DNA from: Volvox africanus | Taxonomy: Eukaryota > Chlorophyta > Chlorophyceae > Chlamydomonadales > Volvocaceae | Reading direction: 5' to 3' | Length of the DNA: 64,000 nt | Assembly (NCBI GenBank): GCA_030268105.1 | Contig: BSDZ01000013.1 | Span: 1,717,001-1,781,000, forward strand | In this document: in pieces, positions 15,410 through 27,900 of the stretch | How positions within the stretch are numbered: position 1 is the stretch's first letter | Layout: every line of letters begins with the position of its first letter | Notes under the pieces: model-generated | Told to the model about the DNA's origin: nothing | What the model saw: the letters and a program-made list of their open reading frames with translations, nothing else | Database searches by the model: none | Program-made: the position numbers and the translations under genes

Positions 15410-16424
15410 ATGCGGGCCTCTAGCATATTGTTAATCTTTCTTATCTCTGCCATTCAAGATGCGAGCGCTTCAGGCTCTTTTAAGGATGTGATGCAACGGG
15501 CCAAGGAAGAGGCCAGCCACATCGCAACCAACTTGCGGGTCTGTTTGAAACTCTGATCGCGAACGTTTGTGCATTTTAGAGAGTTCCTTACCTTGCGTTA
15601 TGGACCTATCACTACCTCTAGCGCTCTGTAACTACATTTTAGCGAAGGACACGTTTCACCTGTCGTACACAGTAGCAACGGCGAGCACAGTCGTCGAGTT
15701 GTTCGCGTCCTGGGCTCCTGGCTGTAATATGCACATACGCAATTCGCTCGAATAGAAGCTGTATGCACCATTATTAATTTTATTTTATTGTGCCTTTATT
15801 CAAAATCCGAGCACTTTGCAACAGCCCCTACCTTGCCCCTGTCGCTGCACCCTTACCCCCAGGATAAGGAGCGCATGCAAGCAAAGTTGAAGAATATACA
15901 GAGCGATCTCCAGGATCTCTACAAGTTGGCGTTGGTTGAAGTGCATACCGTGGCTGGTAAGGTTTTTCCCGCCGTAGCCGGATTCGTGTTCCCGTCTCAC
16001 CAAATGGTACAGCGCAAAGATGGCGTCATGTATTCATCCATGTTATCCTGGATTCAATAATAAACGGAAATCTGTTAATAATGAATATAATAATAGTAGC
16101 CAGTACTTCTTTAACTTCCGCTTGTTTTTATCCCTGTACCTTATACACACAGGCCCATTCATCCAGGCGGGTCGAGAGTCCTGGAGCCATTTCCGTACGC
16201 GCGCGGAGCAGTCCTACACCAAAGCAAACGCTTGGGTGGAGCAGCAGCACAAGCAAGCTACTAATCTGCACTGGTCAACGGTGGACCGGGTGCACAGTGA
16301 GATTTCCACCCGGCTGCCGGAGGGAGTCCAGGTGGACAGGGAGCAGATCGGGCTCACCCTGCTGGCCCTGTACACGGGCACCGTTGCCGTGGTGTTGTAC
16401 CTCATCCTCCGACGTTGGTTTTGA
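15410..16424 (+). CDS. small membrane protein with signal peptide and C-terminal TM, unknown function
   Basis: Three exons (15410-15538, 15863-15956, 16153-16424) give 164 residues with consistent phases. The N-terminus MRASSILLIFLISAIQDASA is a clean signal peptide. The middle is charged and helical (KERMQAKLKNIQSDLQDLYK), then RAEQSYTKANAWVEQQHKQ. The C-terminus is a single membrane segment (GLTLLALYTGTVAVVLYLIL) ending in RRWF at the last codon. This predicts a type I single-pass protein with a short basic cytosolic tail. No family is recognised. It diverges from CCDC77 across about 400 bp, so the two may share regulation; that is inference. Confidence 0.7.
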
Positions 16425-17552
16425 ACCTGTAGCATAACAAGCATCCTCTTAAGTCAACACAGAATGTCATGCGGATTTGTGTGTTAAAAGGGGAGAAAAA
16501 AGAACAAACCAGCGCCAAGGTGTGGAACGAGGAGAGTTGAGTGTTTGAGAGGCAGCCTCCCTTTGTGAGATACCAAATGGATGTGGGCCACGCCACCGAG
16601 CCCAAGATGTTATGTGGGTACGTGTAGGTTTACGATGCTGTTCCTGTGAATTGAACTTAGGGAAGTTGCATCAGCCTGTGCGCGCGCGCGCGCGCGTGTG
16701 TGTGTATGTTTGGAGAGAGCCATTCATGCATCCATATTCTGATGACCAACTGCTATGTAGGAGCCCAAAGACAAGTTGATGGTGGTGACGGTATGTGGAT
16801 ACCATTAGTAGTGGTGCTGCTTGCTTCTGCTGCTACTCCTGGTGTTGGTTATGGGTGCTAATCGCATTAATACGTGCTTTTAATGAACTGAGCCGCAATG
16901 AGGATTAGAGCATGAATTTGAAGTTAAGCGAAGACATCATAGCGGCGTGGGGTGTACCCCATAGCCGATACCCATCCCGTTTGGCTCCAGCAAGATATCA
17001 TACCAATAATATGACTGACCAAAGTTCAAATGACTAAACAAGAAACCATACCCAAAAGGTCTTCCGACGATGTGCAACAATTTTGCATACATTCAAGTGA
17101 TAGTCCAAGTCAATCTGAGGCCCTAAGTATGTATGTACCTGGGATTTGATATAAAAAGTTGTAGCTCCCATCAACCATGCATCCGGCATAAAGGTTTGAG
17201 TCCTGCTCAGGCACTGGCTGCCTAGCAACAGGAGTTTTTACTGCGTTTCCCTGCCTATGTGTTGTATCTCCGTGTAAACATCTAAACATCCGCCAAACTG
17301 TATAGGCCCGATTGGAAGATGTCCAGTTTCCTGATCATCCTGGATTTTAGCCTTAGATACCCCAGGATACTAGACTACGGTACCTCCCGCACCGTTAAGT
17401 AACGACCTTGCAATGTAGTATTTTGAAAGCACGTGCACGGTTTCATAACTGCTGGCAGTTGCAGCACTTGCGTCCCCCTGTCGTTATGTCGTTGTCTTTC
17501 CCGCTACTGCAGCTTCTATATCTCTCTCCCTCTCGGTGAGTCATTTGTACGG
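16425..17552. other. convergent intergenic region, no gene supported
   Basis: Lies between the 3' ends of the small membrane-protein gene and the GT49 gene. It holds a (CG)n(TG)n run at about 16679-16706. No frame here has support. Confidence 0.5.
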
Positions 17553-19920
17553 TCAGGCTTGAGGCGCCGTGTAGTGCAAGCCGTACATGCTGTACATGTC
17601 CTGCTTGAACTGTTCGTATAGCTGCTCCACGCGTAGGCGTTGCTGGGGATCTGCGGCAGTGCCGAATATTGCACGGTACGACACCGAGCGGGTGTGCGGC
17701 ACCGTGACGCAGAAGTGTTTTGTGAGTACCTATAAAGGAAGCAAGCGATGCGGGTTTGGGGATAATATTCAACATGAAAATGTCCTTGAAAGCGAGGAGA
17801 GGAGAGGAGAGGAGAGGAGAGGAGAGGAGAGGAGAGGAGAGGAGAGGAGAGGAGAGGAGAGGAGAGGAGAGGAGAGGAGAGGAGAGGAGAGGAGGTTTTT
17901 TGGGTCCACAGGTGGCTCTTTCCATTTATATGGCGCAGCCATCAGAAGCCCACATTCAGCCAAAATATCTTATCCGAATCCAATACGGCATATCTCGACA
18001 ATAAGGTTACAGTACTCGCCCGGAAGTGGAAACCTGCAGCCCACATGTGGTAGGCGTGCTGGACCTTGTTTAGGCCATAGCCCCGAAACCGCTCGTCGTA
18101 CAACGGGACCTGCGAGGAAGCGAGAACAACGAGGAGCCAGCACAGCAGTAGCAGACACCTGCCTCATCAGGCAACACAAAGACAGTTGAGGTTTCACACA
18201 CCGCTGCACTTCCGGCACTCTTATCATTTACACCATCCTCCAAACAGCTCCCGAAGGACAAAAAAATATAACGCGAAAACTTACGAATACGAGTACGTCT
18301 AATGGCGGTCAAATCCTGGATGAGCAAAAACAATTGTACACACAATATAGACGCACCGGCACAAATCGAGCCACGACCTTTCATAATCAATCTTTCCTTT
18401 CCACCATTACTCCAAGTCCCAAATGAACCAAGCCCCCTTTTACTTGCGCACTGCACCTGGTCTCGCCGTACAATTCCGTACGGCTCAAAGTACTCATGGT
18501 ACGGCACCGTGATCCAGCATGGGCCTTTTCGACTCTCTACTGCTTCGCCGACCTCCTCGGTGCCCGCCAAGCTTCTCCCACCGGGTCCCAGGCTGGTTCC
18601 ATCTAGAGTGGCATCTGAAGGCACCCTCTCACTTCCCAACGACGCTGCCCACCAGCGCTCATAGTCAATTGAGGCCACTGGCTGGGGGTACCGCCCACAA
18701 TGAAACGGCCTCAGCGCTGTTGGGAACCGCGTGACTGCATCTGTGCTACTGTCCGCCTCCGCAACTTTACCGTAGGGCCCATTTGATCCAGGGCCCATTG
18801 GAGCGTCGTCCGTTACAACTCCGTCGCTGCTACGTCCGGTGGCGACAAGCTGCCGTACAGCAACCAGCTGCTCGAACGTCCGCGGCACATCCGCCGCTTG
18901 ACTGTCCGGCACTTCCACTGCGGCTGCCGGCACCGAATTCGCTGCGTTGACTCCCACTACGGGCCCAGACGCCATTAAGTTTGCCACGAGGCCGCCGTCG
19001 AGCGAAATAACGGTGTGGAGCTCGAAGGCCGGCACGACCCACATCACCGGCCGTGGGTATGAGTCCGAGCAGTCCAGCAAGTTGTAGCTCCTGCTATCAT
19101 CACTAGTGCCGCTATTGCTGCTACTGCTGCTACTATAGTTTTGAGTACTGCATATGTTGCTGTTAATGTATGCGTCCGCCATCGGTTGTAGCAGCGCCTC
19201 TCTTATACCACAGCTTGGGATGAAGTCCCCGTCTACAAGCCACACGTGGCTGCAAGTGGCCGCACGCAAAGCGGCATTACGTAAGGTGTTGATCGGATAG
19301 AGATGGTCGTAGCATCCTTCCTGCTCGTCCTTCTCAAGCTGCGGCAGCGGTACGACACCCGACAACACTAGGGCGCCCTCACGCGCGAAGCGCTGTGAAT
19401 GGATCAGCGACACGGTCAGGTGGCATTTCGCCTCCACCTTTATCGTTGCCGCTGTAGAGACCCTGCTTTTTAAGTTGCTGTTCACAGCGTTGTTTATCGC
19501 TATCTGCTTTCGTAGGTCGTCCGCCAGGACTTGCAGGTAGTCCTGGTACGCCAAGGCCAGCGGATGGTCTGGCGGACAGGGTATGTACACGGCGACGGAG
19601 ACGGGGCCGCCCCAGGCGAGGGCCTGCTGAGCAAAGCGAGGCCAACGGTCCAGACTGACTTGCGTGACCAGTTCGATGTCCTGCCCGGCGCGGGGCCGGG
19701 ACCTGTGGCGGCCGCTCTTGATGCTGCTGTGATGGGTAAAGGCCGCGCCAGGAGGGTGGAGTGCATTGAGCGGGTTTCTGAGCTTTCGCAGAAATGCATT
19801 AAGGGTGGTGACTCTGGTGACTCCAGTGGACAGTGTGCAGTGCGGCAAGTGTGATGCAGCAGTGGGTGGTCGAAGTGGGAGCTCGGCACCAGGACCAGCC
19901 AGAGATTTTACAGTTAGCAT
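17553..19920 (-). CDS. GT49/LARGE-type glycosyltransferase
   Basis: Three exons on the minus strand (19920-18457, 18109-18020, 17729-17553) give 576 residues. The order of motifs fits Pfam Glyco_transf_49 (LARGE second domain, B4GAT1): GPVSVAVYIP, LYPINTLRNAALRAATCSHV, the nucleotide-sugar/metal motif VWLVDGDFIPS with DGD, VMWVVPAFEL, PYHEYFEPYGIVRRDQ, VPLYDERFRGYGLNKVQHAY, and VTVPHT near the end. Relatives transfer GlcA or Xyl in the Golgi; the donor and acceptor here are unknown. A low-complexity insertion of roughly 100 residues sits between PAFEL and LRPFHCGRYPQPV. No membrane anchor is seen in the first 60 residues, so a 5' exon may be missing. The second intron starts GCGAGT and keeps the frame only if read as a GC-AG intron. 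Confidence 0.82.
17794..17894 (-). repeat. (GGAGA)n pentanucleotide microsatellite
   Basis: About 20 near-perfect GGAGA units (plus strand) fill a third of the second GT49 intron. On the transcribed strand it reads as TCTCC, a polypyrimidine tract upstream of the last exon. Confidence 0.95.
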
Positions 19921-21967
19921 AGTTTCCTCTCATATGTATGATTTAGAAAAACACGTCATGTTTAATTGCTATCGGGGCAGGGAAGAGGCTAGCGCTGCCG
20001 AGTGCGAGTGTTCAGCGACAATTATTGCCGGAAATTGTGACAAGATTTTGGTAGGACTCCTTATATTGTGTTTAACAAAAAAATTATTAAGCGCAAATAA
20101 CGCTTGTTTGATTATTCTGAATAAGATAGATAAACCGGGCACGATGTCCTTCTACCATTTCGCAGTGGATAGCCATCTTTCATGCGCAAGTACAAAGACA
20201 GCGGCCGTATTTGCATGTTGTCCTCTTTGTGCCTTTCGGACTTGACCCAAGGGACTCGGATCTAGCCGAAATAATTCGAATCCGCAGCCAATTGCGCCAG
20301 GACAAGAGTTAGGTAAAGCTTACCGGATCAACGGGAAGCTAATAGTTGCTTTGTCAGAAAACGTTTTTATGTTGCTGACCACCGTGAACATTCGCTCTGC
20401 GAGAGGGCGGGCTTAGTAGGCAAAACTACGAACGGGCGCGGCCACGAAACCTCACGAAAGCATACGTGATGCTCGCTGCCGTCTTTTCCATCGCTAGCCT
20501 GAGGCCGTGGTAGCAAGGAGGCAGCGCAAGGAGCATCGGCTGTTACACCAGTTGCCAATCCATGAGTTTGGCAGGCGCCGAAATCCACCGTATCCCAAAC
20601 CAGTGGCTGTATCCCGCCGAAATCCTCCGTTGATCTCGCTACACCGTGAGATCCTATAACCGCTCAGCTCGTTAGCCCAACGCCCTCGCTTCGCCATACA
20701 TCAGCAACGCCCCTCTTCAGCCAGCCAAGCCCCGCGCCCGAACTCCAATCCTTGTCCGGATATGAAACTTGTAGCCGCATCGGACTTGCTTGCCCGGTTA
20801 AAAGAAGTCCGGTGCCGTTGGCGACTGAAGAAACAAGGTTCTCGCCGCCGAGGCCGTCGTAAGGATAACCGAGTTGTACAGTCTTAATCGTGTCTCTGTG
20901 TTTCAGTCGGAACCATGTCAAATAAGAATTAGCGCTCTTGCGAAGGGGACATTTGCAAGGAGACATCCTGGTCCGCTGCAAAACGTGAAATACCGGTACG
21001 AAAGTACACACAAACACGCGCACACATGCCCAACTACCCAAATGTTCGGAAACTAACAACTGCCACACCTCTGGTCACCCCTCTTTCCCGGCATCCCCCA
21101 AGTACGGACAGACCTCCACTTCCGTCCGAACTGCAGCAACCCGTTACTCACGATCTTTTTCCCAACGGCCATAGATGTGCTCTGGCGCACTGCCAATGAC
21201 CCACGCACCCATTTGTGCCCGGTCCATATTTAATCATCACCCCACCCTCTATCACCCCACACAATCACATTGCCAAAGCGATTCCAAAAGTGATCTCCCG
21301 CACCCACCATCGCCGCGTAACCGAGCCCCCATGTCAAACTGGGTTCTTCTCCCCACCCCCAGTCACCCATCTCCAATTTTATTCCTTCTCAGGCCCCACC
21401 CTTCGATGGTCAAAGGCTCCCCCAGCGCGCACCCTCCCTCCGCTGAGAGTGATCCGCGGCTCCCCCCTCCCGCCCTCAAATGACCGTCCACCGGAACTGG
21501 CGCGTATGCGTCTTCCACATGCCCAAGCATTCGCTTCGATTGGCAGGCCGATTAACCGCCGTTAGTGCAATTGAACCCATACAATTCAGGCCACTTCAGC
21601 CCAGCAGCCCGGCAGCCCAGCAGCACGGTAGACGGTAGTGACAAAAGTGCTCAGATACGTCCGCGCAAAGCACAGGACGCGACACACCATCTACCCGGTC
21701 CGGCCATCAGCGGCATCAACTACCCGATCCAATGACGTCCGATCATCATTCAGTCCCGGGCATACAGTTCTTCTTGACGAGGTTGAGCCTTCTCAATCAT
21801 CCCCCCAAGCAGGCGAAGACAATCAAGTGATTGGCTAGGCCCGTACCAGAATGCCAGGCACCCCAGGCGGCGGGTTGAGCGATCTGTGCAAGATGGGAGA
21901 TGGGTGCGACCTAAACCCCGTTGGGGGATTCTGAATCAATCCAAACCCACCGGATCAGGTGATTTAG
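19921..21967. other. intergenic, no gene supported
   Basis: About 2 kb between the GT49 start and the HDAC stop, both minus strand. The longest frame (20664-21068, minus, 134 codons) resembles nothing I know and has no clear splice signals. A 5' exon of the GT49 gene coding a membrane anchor could lie here but was not found. Confidence 0.4.
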
Positions 21968-24900
21968 TTAGTACTGATCGTAAGATCCATGCGCCTCATT
22001 CCCAGGCGCGCCACCGTATCCGCCCTGTAGACCCATAGCACCAGGCAGCCGAATCCCTCGGCCGGCGACTGCCGCTGCCGCCGCTGCTGCCGCTGCCACC
22101 GCCTGATGTCCGTCAGCCACGCCTTCGCCGACTTGCAAGCGGGCTGCGGCTGCCGCTGCGGCTGCGGCGGCAGCATCGTTCGCAAACCCCGCAAAGCCAC
22201 CGTTGGCAGCGCCCGCGTAGCCGACGTTGCCAGCGCCGCTGCTTTCCATCTTCACATCCTTCCATAGAGGCACATCGTCAACACATTCGACACGGGAGGT
22301 AAGATAGTAAAACCCTAAAACCCTATAGTCGATACAAAATAATAGACAAAGTTTTAAAAATATTGGGCACGAGGCGCATGGAAAAGGGCCTAGGGAAAAA
22401 GGCGCTGGAGACAAGCGTGGCAGAGGCATGACTTAAGCGCCCAACAGCTATTGCCTCCCTCTCTCAAACAGCGATATTACGGGATGAGATGAACCCGATG
22501 GTGGCAGACATCAGCCCTGGCAGTCCCTGTGACTGTGACGCCCAATGACACAGGTGCTAGATCCAGCTCAGAGACGGGTCCTGGCAATTCTGCTCGCATC
22601 TCATGACCCCCCCACATTCGACCCTGACGGTTAGTCCTCTTTCCTCCAGGATTAGCACCAGGATTTTACGACTTCCCCCCCCGTCCCCCCCCCGTTCCCA
22701 CCCCGGCTGGTCCCAGCCTAGGTCTCCTGACAGCTGGCACCGCCCCAGATCGCCACCAGTGACTTACCCCCCGCGCCGCTAGCTGCTGCTGGTATTGCTG
22801 TTGCGCCGCTGCATTGGCAACAAGCTGCTGCACAACAGCCAGCCGCGTGGTAGGGTCCGCCGCCGCCACTGCAGCCGCCATCTGCGATCGCGCCAGTGCG
22901 ACCATGTCCATGTGATTACTGGGCTCGGCCCGCGGGGGCAGCTGTGGCGCCGCCGCAGCGCCTGCGCCACCACCGCCCGAGCCCGGCGCCCGCCCCCCGG
23001 CGTCCACCGCAGGGCCCGTAGCGGCCGCCGCTGCCTCCTGCGCCTGGGCTTGTGCCTGCGCCTGTTGCTGAGCTGCTTGCACCTGTGCATGCGTCTGAAC
23101 GCCCTGCATGTCTTCCGCCTGCAGGAAACATACGCATGCGATAGAGCGGGCGGGAGAGATGGGTGACAGATTAGCGTGTCGGTAAATGTGCCAGGGCTAG
23201 TCGACCGTCCAGTGATTTTGGAGTAGGGATATGCTACAAGGTACGCTGCAGTCATACGGTCATATCAGCCTCCTCGTCCTCGTGCTCCTCCATCCCCCAG
23301 CGGACCCAACAATGTCAGCGAGGCCCAATCTTAACAAGTGTACCTCGGTACGTCCCTTCCCCGTTTCCTTTGTTAGCGGCTAAGCCCGTCCCGGCCCAGT
23401 CCCCAGCTTGCCCACCTGGTCCGCGCCCCGGCTCGCCCCGGCGGCTGCGGCTGCGGCCTCCGGAGGAATCCTGACATACAGCCTGCCACCATTGAGCGTG
23501 ACCGGGTCGTCGCAGAAGCCCCCCCGACCGCTGCCCTCCTCTCCGTCGCTTTCATCGCCATCGCGGACCCTGACACACGCAGCCACGTCACCAATCCGTC
23601 GTGTTGGCGGGAGGGAAGCCACGAGAGGTCACGTGAGCCAGCTGGTAAGCGATAAGCACATACACGTACACATCGATCATGGAGCCCGACAAGTTGAGAA
23701 CCATTACTTTCAAATGGTGTACTCTCACGCGGAGTGCGTTGAGCCCAGCAGCGGTCAAGAACCTCAAGACGTCGAGAGTGAATCACAGAGGAGGAAGAAG
23801 AAGAGACGGGATCGGAAAATCTTGTGCGGACAGTATTTAGTATTTTGTACTCCGAAGATTGTTGAAGTACAAATTGAAGTACCGCCTTCACGACTGCGAA
23901 GTGACCTCCTATTCGTCCGCCGTAAATCCTCTTTTGTTTTTCTGCCGGCTAAGGTGGGCCGCCTGGACCCAAATCCAAACCAAATCCAAACCTCAAACCG
24001 CTTCGCAACTGCCTCGCGATGGCCGGCTTATCCCCACCTGCGCGCGTCTTCATGCGCCTGGCCTCCTCCCCGAACGTCGAGGTCCTCCTCGGGAAGACCC
24101 TCCTCCGCCTTCTCACGCCCCAGACGCTGCGGCACGTAGGCCATTTGGGCGCTAGGCACAGGCGGCAGGTGGCTAAGGTGCTCCAACACGGCGGTCTGGA
24201 AGGGAGATGGCGGGACAGGGCACATGTTAAGCGTGAAGATCGACGGGCCAATTGAACCGCCCCGGCCGCGGGGTTTTGCACACACACGGGAACACACACA
24301 CGACCTGCCTTGCCCTACCGGTGCACCTTCACTCTGCCCCCACCCACCCACCCATCCACTCATCCATTCGCTCACCCACGCCACGGCACACTCAACTGCC
24401 CACCTTAATCTGCTCCAAATCCTGTCGTTCGTTGGCATTCTTCATGTTTGATACGGCAATACGCAGCCGCTGCGTGTCCAGGTACCTGGCAGGCGGCCGT
24501 CAGGAGAGAAGAAGTCGTGGTGCGTGATAAGCGGATGCATGACAGGGTGTATGACATGATGTGCGCTATGGTGTGGTATGGTTATTAGCAGACTGCGAAT
24601 CCAGAAACTTCCCAGAATGGGAGGACCGGGGCTATTGGGACGCCCGGCTGGGTGAAGCTCTTGGGAAGGTCTTCTCTGGTACGAGCTCTACGACGGGGAG
24701 CGCACTAACAGGGAGGCAGAGTCCCCTGCGTCCGACATACAACATCTGAGAAAAGGAGGAGGCAGTGACCCTTTATTGAGCCTGAGGTCACCGAGGCTGT
24801 ACATCTTTCAGACTGTCCTCCCCGCTCGGTGCCACCTCAACTCTTATAGGGGGAGAGAGAGAGAGAGAGCTGAGGGAAAGTGGCTGCGAACAGTGGCGGA

Positions 24901-27900
24901 AAGTGGATGTGGAGGTACAGGCAATATGACACAGACTAGCCCACTTGATCGAATTGCCCAAGTCACCACCCTACATCATCACTGGGACCGCACAGCAACC
25001 ATTTGCCATACCTAGCCCTAACCCAAGCCCAGCCGTTCATCAGTGAAGCCTCCACGCCCTTTCCTTCTCTTTCTTCTCAATCCCCACCCCCCCAGACTCA
25101 CATGTTAAACTCGTCAAGGGCCTTATCGGGAAGCCTGCAGCATAATGGATGCGGGTCGAGTGTGCGATCAGGTCCAGATTTTTTATCAACGTTTACGGTA
25201 TCGTACAATCGTACAATCAGTCAGTCAGTCGGGCGGGCAGTCAAGAAGGACTGACAAGAAGGACCCGGGGCATTGGAATCTGCTTCCAACCGAACAGAGA
25301 GTTTTCTTCCAGGGGTTGACGGAAAACTGACCTCACCTGGATGGAGGAACGGAGATCAGAGGCAAGGTCCCGAGCATTCGCAGCAAAGTGCGTGAAGAAG
25401 AGGCTGTGTACAACCCAAACCCAAACCCAAACCTCGCCCGCACATCCACATATGCACTAAGCCTCCTCCCCGCCGTCCCCCTCACGCAGGGCCGATGGTC
25501 CGCCTTCCCAGATCTCACCCGTCCGGGAGGTCGATACTCATCATGCGCCCCGTCTCGTAGCACCAGCATCGTGCTACGTTGCGCAGCGTGTAGCCTCCGC
25601 CCCCCAGGATGAGCATCGGCACGTTGAACCTGTCCCCCAGGCGGGGCAGGGAGTGGGGGAAGGCGAATAAACGCTCGAGACATGATACCGCTGTAGATGC
25701 TACCGCTGTAAAGCACGACTAAACGCGGGGAGTGGGGAATGCAGCTCCAGCCGGGGTGTGAGCGCACCTAGGCAGCACCTCGCTGGCTAAGCGAACACCA
25801 TTACGGCGGACGTGGATGCGGCGGTGCAAAGGCGGCGGGAAGGGCCCGGGAAGGGCCAACCTTTTAGCATTATGTCCAGATTACATAAATACATTACATA
25901 AGTAGAGCATGGGTGTATGACCCACCGGACCCGCTGAGTGAATGCCATGCCATCACCCTACTTGGCTTTGGGCGTGAGTGCCCGCTATTCCCGAACCCCG
26001 GCTATCCTCCCCACGCCACAAGCTCCCCCATACTTGGCAAGAAACTCCAAGCAGTTGCTGTGCCCCTCCAGAGAGAGGTTGAAGCAGCCCAGCCGGTCAC
26101 CCGACAGCGAGTCGGCCCCGCAGCACATCACGATGGCGCCAGGCTGGTACATCTCCATAACCTGCGTGGGAAATGGGACCGGAGATTAGCAAGCGAACGC
26201 GCAGAGCAATAAAAACGATTGATATAACATTTAAATTCAGACCAGAAATTCTTAATAAGAAAGAAACATTCAGCTCCCATGTGACGTCCTTTGTGGGGCC
26301 TGACAGCGGCCGAGGATGTAAATAGAGGACAGGGTAACCTGCTCCAGGACAAGACGGGCCTGACGCCCCGCTACACATATAATCCTTCCATCACAGCCCC
26401 CCACCCCACAAAATGCCATGACATTTTGATTGCATGGGGAACTTCGAGCCCTGTCCCTGGCGATGACCCGTGCAGTCACCATTACCACCACCACCATTAC
26501 CACAGGAGCACTTACCTTCTGCATGATAGGTTCGTACACCAGCCGATAAGAATCGTCGTCCATACCGTCCTTGAGCGGCACGTTAACCGTGTAGAACTTG
26601 CCTTTGCCGTACCCGATATCGTCTAGCGCGCCGGTGCCCGGGAAGAACTCGCCGTATTTGTGGAAGGAGACCTACAGGCCCCAACCCAAGCCCAAGAAGC
26701 ACGCATCAGATGGTTTTTCTGTCATTCCGAGCTACAAAAGAGGCAATCAGCGCCACCAGATGCTAGGGGCCGCTGCTGGGTGTCCGTAGCCCCAAAATCA
26801 CCCATGTCCATGACACGTCGCCGTATCTCCATGTCCATGCCATCACCCGACAACGTGTCCAGCTCATTCCCTGCTGGAGCACTGGAGCCTTCACTCGATG
26901 CCTTAGCTGCGTGCCTTTTACCAATGCCGTATACCATGACAAAGAAACTGATAATGTTTCTCTGCCACTAGCTGCTGACGCTGACTTAGCCACTACTGCA
27001 GCACAGACCCCGGAGACCCGGGAGCACCCTCGCTGGCCCAAGAGCGCCGCCTGAACGCTGTGGCACTTCCTCCCTCCGTCAGCCGCCGACCCGGTACCGG
27101 GGCCCCCTGCCGCTAGGCCGCTGCACCCGCGTGTTCATCCAGCGCTGCTGCGAATACTGGACTGCTATTCTGCTAGGTAGCCTCATAGCGCCTTTTTTGG
27201 TGGCTGGTGCCGAGCAGCCAGCTACGGAAGGTGGGCCGCGCTCTTCCGTTCCAAACCCCCCTACCAGCCGATCCGTGCCTCGAGCTCTTCTCGAGGAAAC
27301 CAACTTTCTGCTGCTCCCTGGACCCCAATTACCATTACCCTCCCGGCCCATACCTGGTCACCTGCCCCAACAAAATCATACCATGCTTAGCCGAGCTAGA
27401 AGGTTACGATATGCCCACATTGTGCGCCAATGCATATTGGTCGGTGGCACTCGCGTCGGCATGAGCACAGACAGGATAGCACCCTCGGCAAAACCCCAGA
27501 TTTGCCCCGGCCTGCAGCCTGCCACGTGGTAGCGTATCCCGTCTCACCGTCATGACACGGTCCGTGAGGTAGAAGGCCTCCTCCACACCATCCCCGTGGT
27601 GGATGTCAATATCCACATACAGCACGCGGGCGTAAGTCTGTGGGCACCGCGACGCGGCAAAAGTTACAGCAACAAAAGTTGGTACGGATTGGAAAGCTCA
27701 CGTTGAAACGTAGCCTCACCCTACGGTCCCCTCTAGTCATGCCGTACGTACGTTCCCCGTACGTTCACTAGTCAACCTTCAGGTCCCGTCGCGCTACAGA
27801 CTGCACATCCAAATCACACACGCGCCTTGACCGCGCATAGCGCGATGAACGCCACAACCATCTGGCCCTCTCTTCATCTGCGCCTTCCTTCTGGCGTCCG

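Noticed and set aside
20664..21068. 134-codon minus-strand frame
   Set aside because: No recognised motif, isolated, and composition like surrounding non-coding DNA. A decayed element is possible but unsupported.
25337..25403. Exon-like segment with good splice ends ([22 protein letters not shown] region) in the HDAC gene
   Set aside because: Including it breaks the phase to the next exon, whereas skipping it gives the conserved [18 protein letters not shown] joint. The peptide does not resemble HDACs.
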